Assembly (NCBI GenBank): GCA_052148715.1
Contig: JBKQHQ010000144.1
Location: 1 to 64,000 of the forward strand
Direction of reading: 5' to 3'
Source of the DNA: JBKQHQ01 sp052148715
GTDB taxonomy: Bacteria > Pseudomonadota > Alphaproteobacteria > Rhizobiales > Xanthobacteraceae
Length of the DNA stretch: 64,000 bases
Shown: positions 8,809 to 17,182 of the stretch, piece after piece
Layout: every line of letters starts with the position of its first letter
Position numbering within the stretch: position 1 is the stretch's first letter
The notes under the pieces: generated by a model
The model's input: only the letters and a program-made list of their open reading frames with translations
What the model was told of the DNA's origin: nothing
Database searches by the model: none
Translations under genes and position numbers: made by a program

Positions 8809-9894
8809 TTGCCAATGCGGAAATACTCTCCCGTCTTGAATCTTTACCACAACTTGAAATCCTCCTGAGCTTTTTGAACGAACGGTATTCTAAAAAACCG
8901 GTGACAAGACGCCGATTTGGACCCAAGCGGCGTCAGGTTCTCTATCGGGTCAATGACAGGTCCGATGCTGGCCCAAACAGGAGCCATGAAGACGCATCGC
9001 TCCGATTCCGGACTGATTGATGACCGCCCGCGGCACGGCGAGAGTGGGTCATCTACAGCCATCGCCCCTTCGCGCCAGAAACCGCTTGGCGACCCGGATG
9101 CCACGGAACCGGACACGAATGTGGGCCATACCCCGTGGACACTGAGTGCCGAATTGTGCCCAAAGCAATTACCGGTCGCCGAGCTAGCCGCTGCGGGAAC
9201 CGCGTGCCTCATGATGCTATCGCCCGGCAAGTTTTTTCGCTCTGCAACGCGGACCGGGTATGGTCCGTTCGCCCGCCCCGACCGGATCGTTCAATGTCAC
9301 GCGTGACCAGGATTTTCTGCTCGTCCGCGCACTCAACTCGGAGCGCGATCTTGTTGCGTTTGGCGAGCCGTGGGCGGCCCCAATCGAGGTCGATCGCGAT
9401 TCTTATACTTGGCCGCGTGGACAGCCGTACTTACAAGCTTGCGACTCAATCGACCGGGCGCGGCGGCCGCACCGAGAATGCGAACTGGTTCTACTTTGCC
9501 GGCGGCTACATCAAGCTGCTCGCCGTCGTGCGCGCCATCTGGGTCGGGCCGCTTTACCAAGCGCCCACGCCCGATGCCTCGAGGCTTTGCTGCGTGCCAA
9601 TCCCCCAGATCCTTAAATGAACCATGGCACAGTTGGGCGGCTGGATGTGCGTGATGTCGCAGCGGTTCAAATGCTCACAGCGAGCGAATATCGTCCGTAC
9701 TACCCAACAGAGGACCAACAGACCGCAGCGATCGCCAGTAGGTCCACCGCGTACGGTTACGGTTGGGCATAGCGGCCGAAGGAAGTTGCCCGGGGGGCCG
9801 TTGCGCGCAGTCGGCAGCGCTTGTCGCCCCGTGTAAGAGCCAAAGACGGCCTCCTTTAGATGGGACCGTTCTTACCATAAACGGCCCGGGACGC
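8809..9894. other. Gene-poor, mosaic stretch
   Basis: Nearly 1.1 kb without a supportable gene. Several overlapping frames of 60-160 codons exist on both strands, but all are rich in Arg/Ser/Pro in the manner of shadow frames and have no motif. Fragments such as ENANWFYFAGGYIKLL around 9480-9525 look protein-like for about 15 codons only. Together with 7721-8413 it forms a decayed zone around a frameshifted gene. Confidence 0.5.
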
Positions 9895-10854
9895 TTAGTG
9901 CGCGGCTGGCGGTATCGTGGCGCCGACTCCGGTGAGCGACGTGATAGCCACGCGGAACCCGACGATGTTAAGTCGGACATTCGCGGCGTCCCCGCTGCGG
10001 ACGGCGGCGCGGAGGTCCCTTGGAAGGTTGAACCACGAACCGCCTCGAAGAGCACGGCGATCGCAGGTGCCCGACACCCATGGTGATCCATCCGATGGTG
10101 CGCCATGATAGTTCTTGTGCCAGCAGTCTTCCACCCACTGCCACGCATTGCCGTGCACCTGATAAAGGCCGAAGCCATTGGGTTGGAACGAGTCCACCGG
10201 CACCGTCTGTCGCCGGTATTCACCCTTCGAACCGCGGCCGTAGGCGAAATCGCCGTCATAGTTGGCTTGGTCCGTCGAGATTGAAGAGCCCCACCAAAAT
10301 GGTGTGGTGCTGCCGGCGCGCGTCACGTATTCCCATTGGGCCTCCGTCAGCAGCCGATAATCTCTTCCGCTCTTTTTCGCCAGCCAAGCGACGTAAGCCT
10401 TGGCGTCACTCCAACTCAGACAGACCGCTGGATGCGAACCCGTTTGTTCAAAGCCCGGATTGCGCCACGAGCGCGCTTCTCTTTCCTCGGCCACTCCATC
10501 CTCGAATGTCCAGCATCGGGACCCTGTGTCGTAACCCGTTTCCGTCACGAAGGCGGAAAACTGATCGACGGACACGTGATATCTGCCCACCGCGAACGGC
10601 TTGGCGATTTTGACCCAATGTCGTGGTCCTTCATTGTCATTTCGATCCGCCTCGCTCGTCGGCGCCCCCATCGTGAACGAGCCCGGAGTCACAACGACCA
10701 TCTCGGGGCACTTGTCACATTCCTTGAACACGTCGCGAGGCTTGAGTGAACCTTTCTGGGAAAAGGACAATGACTGTGTCTGGGCAAGCTCGGCCCTGAC
10801 GCCGACACTCAAAAGCGCAACGGCGCAAGCCAGCGCGGAGAGGATGCGCATCAT
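9895..10854 (-). CDS. Exported SUMF1 / formylglycine-generating-enzyme-domain protein
   Basis: A 319-residue protein with a signal peptide (MRILSALACAVALLSVGVRA) and a SUMF1 domain: PEMVVVTPGSFTMG, DNEGPRHWVKIAKPFAVGRYHVS, HPAVCLSWSDAKAYVAWL, RLLTEAQWEYVTRAG, GNAWQWVEDCW and RALRGGSW with the terminal VGFRVA. The start is ATG ATG at 10854/10851 behind AGGGGA. In true formylglycine-generating enzymes the segment after RGGSW carries two catalytic or copper-binding Cys; here it reads FNLPRDLRAAVRSG and has none. It is therefore more likely a non-catalytic SUMF1 protein, or a member with another role, than a sulfatase activator. No sulfatase is nearby. Confidence 0.85.
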   Translation of the reverse strand: MMRILSALACAVALLSVGVRAELAQTQSLSFSQKGSLKPRDVFKECDKCPEMVVVTPGSFTMGAPTSEADRNDNEGPRHWVKIAKPFAVGRYHVSVDQFSAFVTETGYDTGSRCWTFEDGVAEEREARSWRNPGFEQTGSHPAVCLSWSDAKAYVAWLAKKSGRDYRLLTEAQWEYVTRAGSTTPFWWGSSISTDQANYDGDFAYGRGSKGEYRRQTVPVDSFQPNGFGLYQVHGNAWQWVEDCWHKNYHGAPSDGSPWVSGTCDRRALRGGSWFNLPRDLRAAVRSGDAANVRLNIVGFRVAITSLTGVGATIPPAAH

Positions 10855-10957
10855 AGGTCCCCTAGCAGAGCTTACTCGCGCCGGCATCCTTGCACGGTAT
10901 CGGATGTGCGCACTACCACGAGCGGTCGCCGCTCGGCTGTGTTCTTGGCAACGCATG

Positions 10958-11143
10958 TCAACCCCACATTCCCAGTCCTTCGATAAAATCCGCAATGAAG
11001 AGAATGATTGTCAATACACAGAGTACGACGAACACCGCTAAGACAAATCCGAATGGCCACCTGCCAGTGGAGGGTCCTGAGAAGTAGAACATAAACGCCA
11101 AGCTTGACGCAGAGAGAACCCAAAGGATCCTGAGCCACTTCAT
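10958..11143 (-). CDS. Small two-helix membrane protein
   Basis: A 61-residue product, MKWLRILWVLSASSLAFMFY and then FGFVLAVFVVLCVLTIILFIAD, with two strongly hydrophobic helices separated by a short polar PSTGRWP turn. The ATG at 11143 has a GGAAG-like site upstream. It lies immediately upstream of the SUMF1-domain gene on the same strand. No family is recognised. The hydrophobic design rather than shadow composition is the main evidence for its reality. Confidence 0.45.
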   Translation of the reverse strand: MKWLRILWVLSASSLAFMFYFSGPSTGRWPFGFVLAVFVVLCVLTIILFIADFIEGLGMWG

Positions 11144-11353
11144 GAAGCGGCTTCCGCCCCATCGGTATCATATCTGCCTCTCTCGAGTTCAAATAGAAAC
11201 GAGCGAGCTCGAATAAGACATCGCGCCCGTTGGCCAATCGTCAGCGGGCGTCCTTTACATCATGATAGTTGAGGCCGTAAACGAGCCGTGCCGGCCACGT
11301 CACCAGCGTGGCCCACGGTCAGAAAAGCTCCGATTCTAATTCGTTGAAATCGT

Positions 11354-11430
11354 TGGCGCGCCCGAGGGGATTCGAACCTCTGACCTTTGCCTTCGGAGGG
11401 CAACGCTCTATCCAGCTGAGCTACGGGCGC
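11354..11430 (-). tRNA. tRNA-Arg (anticodon CCG)
   Basis: Read on the minus strand from 11430, the acceptor stem GCGCCCG pairs with CGGGCGC. The D arm is AGCTCAGCTGGATAGAGC. The anticodon stem TTGCC/GGCAA encloses the loop CTCCGAA, giving anticodon CCG for Arg codon CGG. The T arm carries GGTTCGAATCC. A discriminator G and an encoded CCA follow (11356-11354). CGG is a common codon in this high-GC window. The gene stands alone between a small membrane protein gene and glutaryl-CoA dehydrogenase. Confidence 0.95.
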
Positions 11431-11589
11431 CTGCGCCGTCCTAGATACCCCAACCGGGTTGCAGCGGCAACGGCCCCCGGGCGGCTCGGGCTCACGGGTC
11501 TGGCTTGCCCGCGGGCCGTTGCTGCTGGCTTCCGCAAGGCCCTGCTGCCGCTCTATAGTGGCGCGGCACAGTCCCAGAGGAGCCGCCCC

Positions 11590-12810
11590 ATGTCGCAGCC
11601 GGCCGAGAAGCGCGAGAGCAAGACGTCCCCGATTCTCAAGGATTCCGCGTTCAACTGGGAGGACCCGCTCGATCTCGAGGGCGAGCTTCGCGAGGAGGAG
11701 CGCATGGTGCGCGATACCGCGCGCGGCTATGCGCAGGACAAGCTCATGCCGCGCGTGCTCACGGCCTACCGGGAGGAACGGGTCGATCGCGCGATCCTGC
11801 CCGAGATGGGGGCGCTCGGCCTGCTCGGGCCGACGATTCCGGAGGAATACGGCGGCGCCGGTCTCGGCTACGTCGCCTACGGGCTGATCGCGCGCGAGCT
11901 CGAGCGGGTCGATTCCGGCTACCGCTCGACCCTCTCGGTGCAGTCGTCGCTGGCGATGCATCCGATCTACTCGTACGGTAGCGAGGCGCAGCGGCGCAAA
12001 TATCTGCCAAAGCTCGCGAGCGGGGAGCTCGTCGGCTGCTTCGGGCTCACCGAGCCAGACCACGGCTCCGATCCGGGCTCGATGATCACGCGGGCGGAAA
12101 AGGTTGCGGGCGGTTTCAAGCTCAGCGGCGCCAAGATGTGGATCTCGAACGCGCCGATCGCCGATCTCGCGGTCGTGTGGGCGAAGCTCGACGGCGTGAT
12201 CCGCGGCTTCATCGTCGAGCGCGGCACCAAGGGGTTCGAGACGCCGAAGATCGAAGGAAAACTGTCGCTGCGCACCTCGGTCACCGGCGAGATCGTGCTC
12301 GACGGCGCCGTGGTGCCGGAGGAGAATCTGCTGCCGAACGTGAAGGGGCTTGCCGGCCCGTTCGGCTGCCTCAACATGGCGCGCTACGGCATTGTCTGGG
12401 GCGCGATGGGCGCGGCGGAATTCTGTTGGCACCGCGCGCGCCAATACGTGCTCGAGCGCAAGCAGTTCGGCCGGCCGCTCGCCGCCAATCAGCTGGTGCA
12501 GAAGAAGCTCGCCGACATGCAGACCGAGATCACGCTCGGCCTTGCCGGCGCGCTGCGGCTCGGCCGCCTGATCGAGGCGGGGCGCGCGGCGCCGCCGTCG
12601 ATCTCGCTCCTCAAACGCAACAATTGCGGCAAGGCCCTCGACATCGCCCGCGTCGCCCGCGACATGCACGGCGGCAACGGCATCTCCGACGAGTTCCACG
12701 TCATGCGCGTGCTGTCGAACCTCGAGACCGTGAACACCTACGAGGGCACCCACGACATCCACGCGCTGATCCTTGGCCGCGCGCAGACCGGCATCCAAGC
12801 GTTCTTCTGA
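11590..12810 (+). CDS. gcdH: Glutaryl-CoA dehydrogenase
   Basis: A 406-residue acyl-CoA dehydrogenase of the glutaryl-CoA dehydrogenase branch, oxidatively decarboxylating glutaryl-CoA to crotonyl-CoA and passing electrons to ETF. Diagnostic segments are FNWEDPLDLEGELREEERM at the N-terminus, FGLTEPDHGSDPGSM, KMWISNAPIADLAVVWAK, ERKQFGRPLAANQLVQKKLADM, ARDMHGGNGISDEFHVMR and NTYEGTHDIHALILGRAQTG with the catalytic Glu. The start at 11590 follows GAGGAG; the frame is open upstream but that part overlaps the tRNA and is not coding. It serves lysine, tryptophan and benzoate breakdown and could also take glutarate-type products of nicotinate breakdown, a link that is only inferred here. Confidence 0.92.
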   Translation: MSQPAEKRESKTSPILKDSAFNWEDPLDLEGELREEERMVRDTARGYAQDKLMPRVLTAYREERVDRAILPEMGALGLLGPTIPEEYGGAGLGYVAYGLIARELERVDSGYRSTLSVQSSLAMHPIYSYGSEAQRRKYLPKLASGELVGCFGLTEPDHGSDPGSMITRAEKVAGGFKLSGAKMWISNAPIADLAVVWAKLDGVIRGFIVERGTKGFETPKIEGKLSLRTSVTGEIVLDGAVVPEENLLPNVKGLAGPFGCLNMARYGIVWGAMGAAEFCWHRARQYVLERKQFGRPLAANQLVQKKLADMQTEITLGLAGALRLGRLIEAGRAAPPSISLLKRNNCGKALDIARVARDMHGGNGISDEFHVMRVLSNLETVNTYEGTHDIHALILGRAQTGIQAFF

Positions 12811-12891
12811 CAGGGATCAGGAGCCGGACGCCCGGAGCAAAAATTAGAAAGCTCACCTCGAAGGGGGAGGGGGCCCGAACGGGGCGCCTAA

Positions 12892-13746
12892 CTAAAACTC
12901 ACCCGCGTGCGCGCGCTGCGCTAGCGCCAACAGCCGCGCGACCATCGGGCTTGCGGGATCGGTCAGCGGATCGAGCACCGTGAAGTGGTTGGCGCCCGCG
13001 ATCGCCTCGTAGAGGGTTTCGGCGCCGTCCTGGCGCCAGGCTTCCACGATCATCTGGCTCTGGCGCAGGAACTCGCTCGATTCGAGTGCCCCCACCACCG
13101 CATCGAGCGTCGGGTCGCCGATGGGGAAGAACAGCGGCGAGAGGCGACGCGCTTCCTCGGCGTCAAGCCGCAGGTCGGCGTTGAGCGAGGTTCCGAGCAG
13201 GGGCGAAAGGTCGAACACACCGGAGATGGCGTAGCCGATCGGCACCAGGTCCTCCGGCGCGCCGGGCGTGAGCATGGGCCAATCGGTCGCCAGCAGGCAG
13301 GCGGTCAGATGTCCGCCGGCCGAGTGGCCATAGACCATGATGTGCCGCCGGAACCGGTGCCACAGGTGCAGGCAGGCCTGCTGCATCTGCACGATGATGT
13401 CGGCGATGGTCACCTGCGGGCATAGGTCATAGCCGGCGACCGCGACGGCGACCCCGTGCGCGTTGAGGCCGCGCGCCATATGGCTGAACGACGCCGGCTC
13501 GAGCGAGCGCCACCAGCCGCCATGGATGAACAGCGCCAGCGGCGCCGCGGCGCCTTCGGCGGGCAGAAAAAGGTCGATGATCTGGCGCGGGCTCGTGCCG
13601 TAGCGGATGCCAAGCTCGGCACGGCCGAGGCGGGTCGTCTCCTCCCGGTAGGCCTTGGCGTCACGCGCCCAGCCGGCGAAGATCTGCGGATGCTCCGGCA
13701 CCCGTGCGCGATTGTTGTACTCGGCCTCGTAGTCGATCGCCGTCAC
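12892..13746 (-). CDS. Arylformamidase-like alpha/beta hydrolase
   Basis: A 284-residue hydrolase of the kynurenine-formamidase-like / esterase family. The oxyanion-hole motif FIHGGWW near residue 75, the nucleophile elbow MVYGHSAGGHLTA and the late ANHFTVLDPL with the catalytic His support a complete triad. The opening DYEAEYNNRARVPEH is common in arylformamidase-type proteins of Rhizobiales. The likely reaction is hydrolysis of N-formylkynurenine or a related ester or amide, but substrate is not proven. It is convergent with the gcdH gene, and both may belong to aromatic amino-acid breakdown. Confidence 0.75.
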   Translation of the reverse strand: MTAIDYEAEYNNRARVPEHPQIFAGWARDAKAYREETTRLGRAELGIRYGTSPRQIIDLFLPAEGAAAPLALFIHGGWWRSLEPASFSHMARGLNAHGVAVAVAGYDLCPQVTIADIIVQMQQACLHLWHRFRRHIMVYGHSAGGHLTACLLATDWPMLTPGAPEDLVPIGYAISGVFDLSPLLGTSLNADLRLDAEEARRLSPLFFPIGDPTLDAVVGALESSEFLRQSQMIVEAWRQDGAETLYEAIAGANHFTVLDPLTDPASPMVARLLALAQRAHAGEF

Positions 13747-13786
13747 GGCACCCCTCCGACTATTTCCCGGCCGCGGGGGCGCAATA

Positions 13787-14350
13787 TCATAGCGTCGCGA
13801 CGCCGGCGTAGATTTCCGATAGCGGAAGCTCGATGTCGAGCGCCGGGATCTGAATCAGCGCATTGTCGCCGGCGATCAGATTCGGCGTCGGCGGAAATCT
13901 CGCGGCGTCGCGGGTCCAAACCCACGCTTTCGCCTGGTCCTGCGCGAGCGCGAGGTAGACCAACAAGCTGGGCACTCGAACATAATCGGCCGCCTTGGCG
14001 CCGAGATCGTCCTTGGCCGAGGAGGGGGAGAGGACTTCGGCGATCAGCGTCGGCGCCGTCGCGCTCAAATCAGTGAACTGCCCGCCGATTACATCCACGA
14101 CGACATCCGGATAGCGAACCGTGGACGGCCCAAGGTCCACGCCGAAGTCCGAGGTCAAGACGGTCCATCGATTGCCGTCGAGCCGCCGCTCAAGGGCACT
14201 CGCGAGCCGGCGCACGATGATGGCGTGGCCGCGCGAGCCTCCAGTCATCATGACGACGCGGTTCTCCGCGAGCTCGTAGCGTCCCTCGTGCGCCTGCACC
14301 CACGCAAGGAACTCGGATTTGTGCATCCGAAAATCGAGTTGGACATTCAT
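13787..14350 (-). CDS. Uma2 family (DUF820) putative nuclease
   Basis: A 187-residue protein of the Uma2 / DUF820 family, with the PD-(D/E)XK-like core. The typical segments are RYELAENRVVMMTGGSRGHA, RLASALERRLDG, DFGVDLGPSTVRYPDVVVDV and APTLIAEVLSPSSAKDDLGAKAADY followed by VPSLLVYLALAQDQAKAWVW. The ATG at 14350 (MNVQLDF) was chosen; the frame remains open upstream, but that part crosses a palindromic repeat. Function in the cell is unclear; the family is common in cyanobacteria and scattered in proteobacteria and is often mobile. Confidence 0.8.
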   Translation of the reverse strand: MNVQLDFRMHKSEFLAWVQAHEGRYELAENRVVMMTGGSRGHAIIVRRLASALERRLDGNRWTVLTSDFGVDLGPSTVRYPDVVVDVIGGQFTDLSATAPTLIAEVLSPSSAKDDLGAKAADYVRVPSLLVYLALAQDQAKAWVWTRDAARFPPTPNLIAGDNALIQIPALDIELPLSEIYAGVATL

Positions 14351-14730
14351 GGCTGCCTCACTCGTCAGTAAGTGTAGCAACGGCGGCTGCTGAAAGAAAG
14401 GACGGTGCTCGGCCGTGGAGCCGATTGCCGGCGCCACAAGCTCAGCTGAGTCGACGGTGCGCCAGGCGTGGCGATCGGCATAGCCGTCATCCCGGGCCTT
14501 GTGCCCGGGACCCATCGGCCCGCAAATTCGGACGCCGACGATGCGCGTTGCGCCCAAAGCATCAACCTCCAACGTCACGGCAAGCTGCGCAATGGGTTCC
14601 GGGCACGAGGCCCGGAATGACGCCAGGGATTGGCGTGCCGCCAAACTCCTGCATTCGGGGAAGCTGCGCCATGGGTCCCTTGTGCCGGGCAACAACTGCG
14701 TTATGTCTCCGGCATGGACGAGTGCGCCCT
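14351..14730. other. Intergenic region between Uma2 gene and mtnA, repeat-bearing
   Basis: This 380-base gap holds the divergent upstream regions of the Uma2 gene and mtnA, a palindromic repeat at 14485-14622, and a partial further copy of its right arm around 14670-14700 (ATGGGTCCCTTGTGCCGGGC). No gene is seen in it. Confidence 0.6.
14485..14622. repeat. Palindromic intergenic repeat (CCCGGGCC type)
   Basis: The left part reads CGTCATCCCGGGCCTTGTGC then CCGGGACCCAT; the right part reads ATGGGTTCCGGGCACGAGGC then CCGGAATGACG, the inverse complement with a few mismatches. The arms are separated by about 75 bases. This is the kind of mobile palindromic repeat widely scattered in Bradyrhizobiaceae genomes. 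Confidence 0.75.
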
Positions 14731-15840
14731 ATGAAAGTCGACGGGAAGCCCACGCGCAGCATCTGGCTCGAAGAAGGCGGCGATGTCGGCATCGTCGATC
14801 AGACCCTGTTGCCGTTTCGCTTCGCGACCGTGAAGCTTGCGACGCTCGATGACGCGGTGCGGGCGATCAGGACCATGCAAGTGCGCGGCGCGCCGTTGAT
14901 CGGGGCGACGGCCGCCTGCGGCATGTATCTCGCGGTGCGCGCCGACGCCTCCGACGAAGCGTTGGAGCGCGCCGATGCGGCGCTTGGCGCTACCCGCCCC
15001 ACCGCCGTCAATCTGCGCTGGGCGCTCGACGAAATGCTTTTGGCGCTGCGCAACCGCCCGCGCGCGGAGCGGCTTGCCTCGGCCTACCGGCGCGCCGCCG
15101 AGATCAGCGAGGAGGACATCGCCATCAACTTGGGCTTGGGCCGCCACGGGCTCAAGCTAATCGAAGCCGTCGCCGCGCGCAAAGCGAAGGGGGAGCGGGT
15201 CAATGTCCTCACCCACTGCAATGCCGGATGGCTTGCCACGGTCGACTGGGGCACCGCGACGGCCGCGATCTATCTCGCGCACGACCAAGGAATTCCGGTG
15301 CATGTCTGGGCCGACGAGACGCGGCCGCGCAACCAGGGCGCCGCGCTGACCGCCTGGGAGCTCGGCCAGCACGGCGTGCCGCATACGGTGATCCCGGACA
15401 ATACCGGCGGCCACCTGATGCAGCATGGGCTCGTCGATCTGGTGATCGTCGGCGCCGACCGCGTCACCGCCGACGGCGACGTCTGCAACAAGATCGGCAC
15501 CTATCTCAAAGCGCTCGCCGCGCGCGACAACGGCGTGCCGTTCTATGCGGCGGTACCCTCGCCAACCATCGACTTCACTTTGGCCGATGGCGTCGCCGAG
15601 ATCCCGATCGAGCAGCGCGGGCCCGAAGAGGTCGAAACCATCACCGGGCGCACTGCCGACGGCCGGATCGAGACCGTGCGCGTCGTGCCGGACGGCTCGC
15701 CGGTAGCCAACTACGGCTTCGATGTGACGCCGGCCCGCCTCGTCACTGGCCTCATCACCGAGCGCGGGGTCTTGGCACCCAATCGCGCCGCGCTTGCAGC
15801 CGCCTTTCCGGAGCGGAAAAGCACGCGCTCCGCCCCCTGA
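14731..15840 (+). CDS. mtnA: S-methyl-5-thioribose-1-phosphate isomerase
   Basis: A 369-residue member of the MtnA / eIF2B-alpha-like family, converting methylthioribose-1-phosphate to methylthioribulose-1-phosphate in methionine salvage. The segments MQVRGAPLIGATAACGMYLA, VLTHCNAGWLATVDWGTATA with the catalytic Cys, VWADETRPRNQGAALTAWEL, DNTGGHLM, VIVGADRVTADGDVCNKIGTY with the catalytic Asp, and PFYAAVPSPTID are all present. The ATG at 14731 gives the usual length. No other mtn genes are adjacent; in this clade the enzyme can also serve a methylthioadenosine shunt. Confidence 0.93.
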   Translation: MKVDGKPTRSIWLEEGGDVGIVDQTLLPFRFATVKLATLDDAVRAIRTMQVRGAPLIGATAACGMYLAVRADASDEALERADAALGATRPTAVNLRWALDEMLLALRNRPRAERLASAYRRAAEISEEDIAINLGLGRHGLKLIEAVAARKAKGERVNVLTHCNAGWLATVDWGTATAAIYLAHDQGIPVHVWADETRPRNQGAALTAWELGQHGVPHTVIPDNTGGHLMQHGLVDLVIVGADRVTADGDVCNKIGTYLKALAARDNGVPFYAAVPSPTIDFTLADGVAEIPIEQRGPEEVETITGRTADGRIETVRVVPDGSPVANYGFDVTPARLVTGLITERGVLAPNRAALAAAFPERKSTRSAP

Positions 15841-15875
15841 CTTGCGTGGCCGATGGAGCGTGGCATGGTGGCGCC

Positions 15876-16355
15876 ATGTTGCTTCGTGCCATCGAGTCGG
15901 TGCCCGTCGACGGGCGCCAATCGCCGACCGCGCTGGCGGTCGGGCGCGGCTCCGCGCGCCTCCTGCGGTCGCTTGGTTTCTGCTGCGTCAGCGAGCTCGT
16001 GCTGCCGTCGGGGCGCCGCGCCGATCTCGTGGCGCTCGGATCGGCGGGCGAGATCTGGATCGTCGAGATCAAGTCCTCGGTCGCTGATTTGCGCGCCGAT
16101 CAGAAATGGATGGATTACCGGCTGCATTGCGACCGGCTGTTCTTCGCGACCACGCTCGAAGTCCCGCGCGAGATCTTTCCGCCCGATACCGGCCTGATCG
16201 TGGCTGATGAATATGGCGCCTCGATCGTTGGCGAGGCACCGGAGCATCGGCTGACGGCGGCGGCCCGCAAGAGCCTGTTGCTGCGCTTCGCGCAGGCGGC
16301 GGCGCTGCGGTTGCAGGCGCTTGCGGATCCGACCGGGCTCTATCCGGAGCTTTGA
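15876..16355 (+). CDS. mmcB: MmcB family DNA repair protein
   Basis: A 159-residue protein with the PD-(D/E)XK-like core of the MmcB family (PF06319): GRGSARLLRSLGFCCVSELVLPSG, RRADLVALGSAGEIWIVEIKSS with D...E-x-K, and DLRADQKWMDYRLHCDRLFF. In Caulobacter, MmcB is an SOS-regulated nuclease-like protein needed for mitomycin resistance. The ATG at 15876 lies 35 bases after mtnA and is probably the true start. The gene is followed 13 bases on by the convergent ArsR-type gene. Confidence 0.88.
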   Translation: MLLRAIESVPVDGRQSPTALAVGRGSARLLRSLGFCCVSELVLPSGRRADLVALGSAGEIWIVEIKSSVADLRADQKWMDYRLHCDRLFFATTLEVPREIFPPDTGLIVADEYGASIVGEAPEHRLTAAARKSLLLRFAQAAALRLQALADPTGLYPEL

Positions 16356-16368
16356 TCGCCGATCTCGC

Positions 16369-17106
16369 TTAGGACGCGCGGCGCAGTGCCGGCGCCTTGC
16401 GTGGCCGCCGCAACTGCTGAACTGGATCACCGGCAAACCATTTCTCGATCATTGCCTCACCGCTGCCGCGAAACCGCACGACCCGGGTCGCTCGCTCGCG
16501 CACCGCCCAACCGTGCTCGAGCAGGAGCTCGAAGACGGCGGCGCCGAGCCCGCCGCCGAGGTGGGAACGGCGCTCGCTCCAGTCGAGGCAACGGCGGCAG
16601 AGCGGGCGGCGGTCCCCTTCAAGCCGGGCCACGTCGATGCCGCTGCCGGAAAAGAACGCTCGCCCTTGCCCGGTGATGCGCAACTCCTGCCCGGCGCGCC
16701 CGATGAGCCCGCGGGCGAGGAAGCGGTCGAGCATGCGTACCGCCAGATCACCCGCAAGATGATCATAGCAGGAGCGCGCCCGGCGCAGCTCCGGATCGCG
16801 CGGACCGGTGCGGGTGCGCAGGTGGCCGGCGCGCGCCGCCAGCGGCATCAGCCCTTCCAGCGCTGCGGCCACGTCGGCATCGGCGAGGCGGAAATAGCGG
16901 TGGCGGCCTTGGCGCTCGATGGCGACGAGGCGCGCCTGATGCAGCCGGGCGAGATGGCCGCTGGCGGTCGGCAGACTGACGCCGGCTTCCTGGGCAAGCT
17001 CGGTTGCGGTAAGCGCCGGCCCGGCCATCAACGCCATGAGCATGTTGGCGCCGGCGGGATTGCCGATCAGGGCGGCGATGATCGAGATATCCGGACCTTC
17101 CTTCAT
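16369..17106 (-). CDS. ArsR-family winged-helix transcriptional regulator
   Basis: A 245-residue regulator. The N-terminal 90 residues form an ArsR-type winged helix (LIGNPAGANMLMALMAGPALTATELAQEAGVSLPTASGHLARLHQARLVAIERQGRHRYFRLAD, in pieces). The C-terminal half is an extension found in ArsR proteins that control transporters and contains LCRRCLDWSERRSHLGGGLG with two Cys and a His that could sense metal or redox state. It is divergently transcribed from an MFS transporter gene with a 76-base gap containing a palindrome over its own start. Control of itself and the transporter is therefore likely. Confidence 0.85.
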   Translation of the reverse strand: MKEGPDISIIAALIGNPAGANMLMALMAGPALTATELAQEAGVSLPTASGHLARLHQARLVAIERQGRHRYFRLADADVAAALEGLMPLAARAGHLRTRTGPRDPELRRARSCYDHLAGDLAVRMLDRFLARGLIGRAGQELRITGQGRAFFSGSGIDVARLEGDRRPLCRRCLDWSERRSHLGGGLGAAVFELLLEHGWAVRERATRVVRFRGSGEAMIEKWFAGDPVQQLRRPRKAPALRRAS

Positions 17107-17128
17107 AGTTTGATTTTTCCCGAACTAT
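17105..17128. promoter_or_regulatory. Candidate ArsR operator
   Basis: ATAGTTTG at 17105-17112 and CGAACTAT at 17121-17128 form an inverted repeat (7 of 8 positions) with an 8-base AT-rich spacer. It overlaps the start codon of the regulator gene and lies in the shared promoter region with the MFS gene. This position fits autorepression. Confidence 0.45.
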
Positions 17129-17182
17129 TCTCGTTCGTCAACCGGGCACCATGGGCGTCTCGATTTGGTTGTCCGGCATGCA

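Noticed and set aside
8844..9230. A 128-codon open frame on the minus strand in the gene-poor zone
   Set aside because: No motif, no ribosome site, and residue composition typical of non-coding high-GC DNA.
9135..9620. Overlapping plus-strand frames with a short protein-like stretch
   Set aside because: Only about 15 residues look protein-like; the rest is Arg/Ser-rich noise, so no gene was called.
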